Shown: positions 4,209 to 5,239 of the stretch, piece after piece
Position numbering within the stretch: position 1 is the first letter of the stretch
Layout: each line of letters begins with the position of its first letter
Assembly (NCBI GenBank): GCA_910585035.1
Contig: CAJUEF010000014.1
Location: 22,954 to 28,192, forward strand
Source of the DNA: an uncultured Christensenellaceae bacterium
GTDB taxonomy: Bacteria; Bacillota; Clostridia; Christensenellales; MGBC116941
Length of the DNA stretch: 5,239 nucleotides
Reading direction: 5' to 3'
Translations under genes and position numbers: made by a program
The notes under the pieces: model-generated
Databases searched by the model: none
What the model saw: the letters and a program-made list of their open reading frames with translations, nothing else
What the model was told of the DNA's origin: nothing

Positions 4209-5239
4209 AAAGACACTACCTATACAGCTTGAAAGTGAAATGAAACAGTCTTTCATATCCTATGCAATGGCTGTAATTATAAACAGGGCGCTGCCGGACG
4301 TGAGAGACGGTTTAAAGCCTGTGCACAGGCGTATTCTCTATTCCATGCACGAGCTGGGACTAACGCCGGACAAGCCCTTTAGAAAGTGCGCACGTATAGT
4401 CGGCGATGTGCTTGGTAAATATCACCCTCATGGTGATTCGGCGGTTTATGAAAGTCTTGTTCGTATGGCACAGCCCTTTTCCATGAGTGAAATGCTTGTT
4501 ATGGGTCAGGGTAACTTTGGCAGTATTGACGGAGACGGGGCAGCCGCTATGCGTTATACAGAAGCCAAGATGAGCAAAATGGCAATAGAAATGCTAAGGG
4601 ATATAGATAAGGATACGGTGGATTTTGGTCCTAACTTTGACGGTACCATTATGCAGCCCCTTGTGCTGCCGAGCAAATACCCCAATCTCCTTGTAAACGG
4701 AAGCGGAGGTATTGCCGTTGGCATGGCAACAAATATTCCGCCTCATAATATTACCGAGGTAATAGACGGTGTGCTTGCCCTTATAGATAACAGCGAAATA
4801 ACTGTTGACGAGCTTATGGAGCATATTAAGGCGCCTGATTTTCCGACAGGCGGCAAGATAATGGGTATGTACGGCGTTCGCTCCGCATATAACACAGGCC
4901 GGGGAAAAATAATTGTTAGGGCAAAGCATGAGATAGAGGAGATAACAGAAAACCGCCTTCGCATTGTGATAAATGAAATTCCTTATCAGGTAAACAAGGC
5001 AAAGCTTATTGAAAAGATTGCAGAGCTTGTGCATGATAAAAGAGTTGAAGGTATTTCGGATTTGCGGGATGAAAGCGACAGAAGCGGCATGCGTATTGTA
5101 ATTGAGCTTAAAAAGGACGTTAATCCAAATATCGTTTTAAACACTCTTTACAAGCATTCCCAGCTTCAGGATACCTTTGGCGTTATTATGATAGCGCTGG
5201 TAGACGGCGAGCCAAAGGTGCTGAATTTAAAACAGATGC
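4192..5239 (+). CDS. gyrA: DNA gyrase subunit A (breakage-reunion subunit), 3'-truncated by the window
   Basis: The first 349 residues are visible; the gene runs off the right edge. The winged-helix DNA gate begins with SYAMAVIINRALPDVRDGLK, followed by the quinolone-resistance region HPHGDSAVYE. Ser83, Glu87 and the catalytic Tyr122 (MRYTEAK) fall on exactly the E. coli GyrA numbers. Ser83 with Glu87 is a common unmutated Gram-positive pattern, so no fluoroquinolone-resistance change is seen at these sites. NLLVNGSGGIAVGMATNIPP (165-184) is typical. Met104 replaces the Asp of the usual LVDG(Q/H)GNFG. An in-frame TGA at 4174-4176 limits the start to the ATG at 4192 or the TTG at 4180. Neither has a strong SD, so translation is probably coupled to the frame at 4095-4208. 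The sequence is GyrA-like rather than Gram-positive ParC-like, but the gyrase-specific C-terminal box is outside the window. Confidence 0.85.
   Translation, partial: MSEFSKKTLPIQLESEMKQSFISYAMAVIINRALPDVRDGLKPVHRRILYSMHELGLTPDKPFRKCARIVGDVLGKYHPHGDSAVYESLVRMAQPFSMSEMLVMGQGNFGSIDGDGAAAMRYTEAKMSKMAIEMLRDIDKDTVDFGPNFDGTIMQPLVLPSKYPNLLVNGSGGIAVGMATNIPPHNITEVIDGVLALIDNSEITVDELMEHIKAPDFPTGGKIMGMYGVRSAYNTGRGKIIVRAKHEIEEITENRLRIVINEIPYQVNKAKLIEKIAELVHDKRVEGISDLRDESDRSGMRIVIELKKDVNPNIVLNTLYKHSQLQDTFGVIMIALVDGEPKVLNLKQM

Noticed and set aside
4594..5034. Minus-strand frames inside gyrA
   Set aside because: They are shadows of a conserved catalytic-domain gene and lack ribosome-binding sites.

Overview
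The window looks like chromosome of a low-GC Gram-positive bacterium, most likely class Clostridia (inference). The signs are AT-rich intergenic DNA, strong purine-rich Shine-Dalgarno (SD) sites, near-consensus sigma-A promoters, T-rich hairpin terminators, and a type IIA topoisomerase pair with Gram-positive-type residues. Two parts differ in character: an AT-rich accessory segment with small genes (about 1-810) and a more housekeeping segment (about 850-5239).

Accessory part. At the left edge, nine codons of a minus-strand gene are visible; they resemble the start of DUF6809-type proteins of clostridial mobile elements. Next comes a complete 58-residue ribbon-helix-helix (CopG-like) regulator on the minus strand (174-350). 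Its promoter is overlapped by palindromes that could be its own operator. Divergent from it, 472-668 holds a compact unit that I read as a type I toxin-antitoxin-like locus. A near-consensus plus promoter drives a 23-residue hydrophobic peptide (527-598) whose SD is buried in a hairpin. A near-consensus minus promoter fires back from about 672 through a shared bidirectional terminator (591-629). The ends of the unit (475-499 and 643-668) can pair into a 25-bp stem whose only irregular pairs are G.U in the plus-strand RNA. A 32-bp perfect palindrome (711-742) and a long A/T hairpin (758-806) follow.

Housekeeping part. A two-gene unit encodes an unrecognised 114-residue protein (943-1287) and, overlapping it by 32 bp, a class I glutamine-amidotransferase-like peptidase C26 hydrolase (1256-1900) with its Cys-His-Glu triad in place. 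A 273-bp gap holds a nested hairpin with a T-run, then an extended -10 promoter. A complete GyrB-type subunit follows (2174-4087), then a GyrA-type subunit that runs off the right edge (4192-5239). Between them lies a basic 37-codon reading frame (4095-4208) that overlaps the gyrA start. That start lacks a clear SD of its own, which suggests translational coupling. The two subunits would form a heterotetrameric topoisomerase. The B subunit ends like gyrase, but the gyrase-specific A-subunit C-terminus is outside the window.
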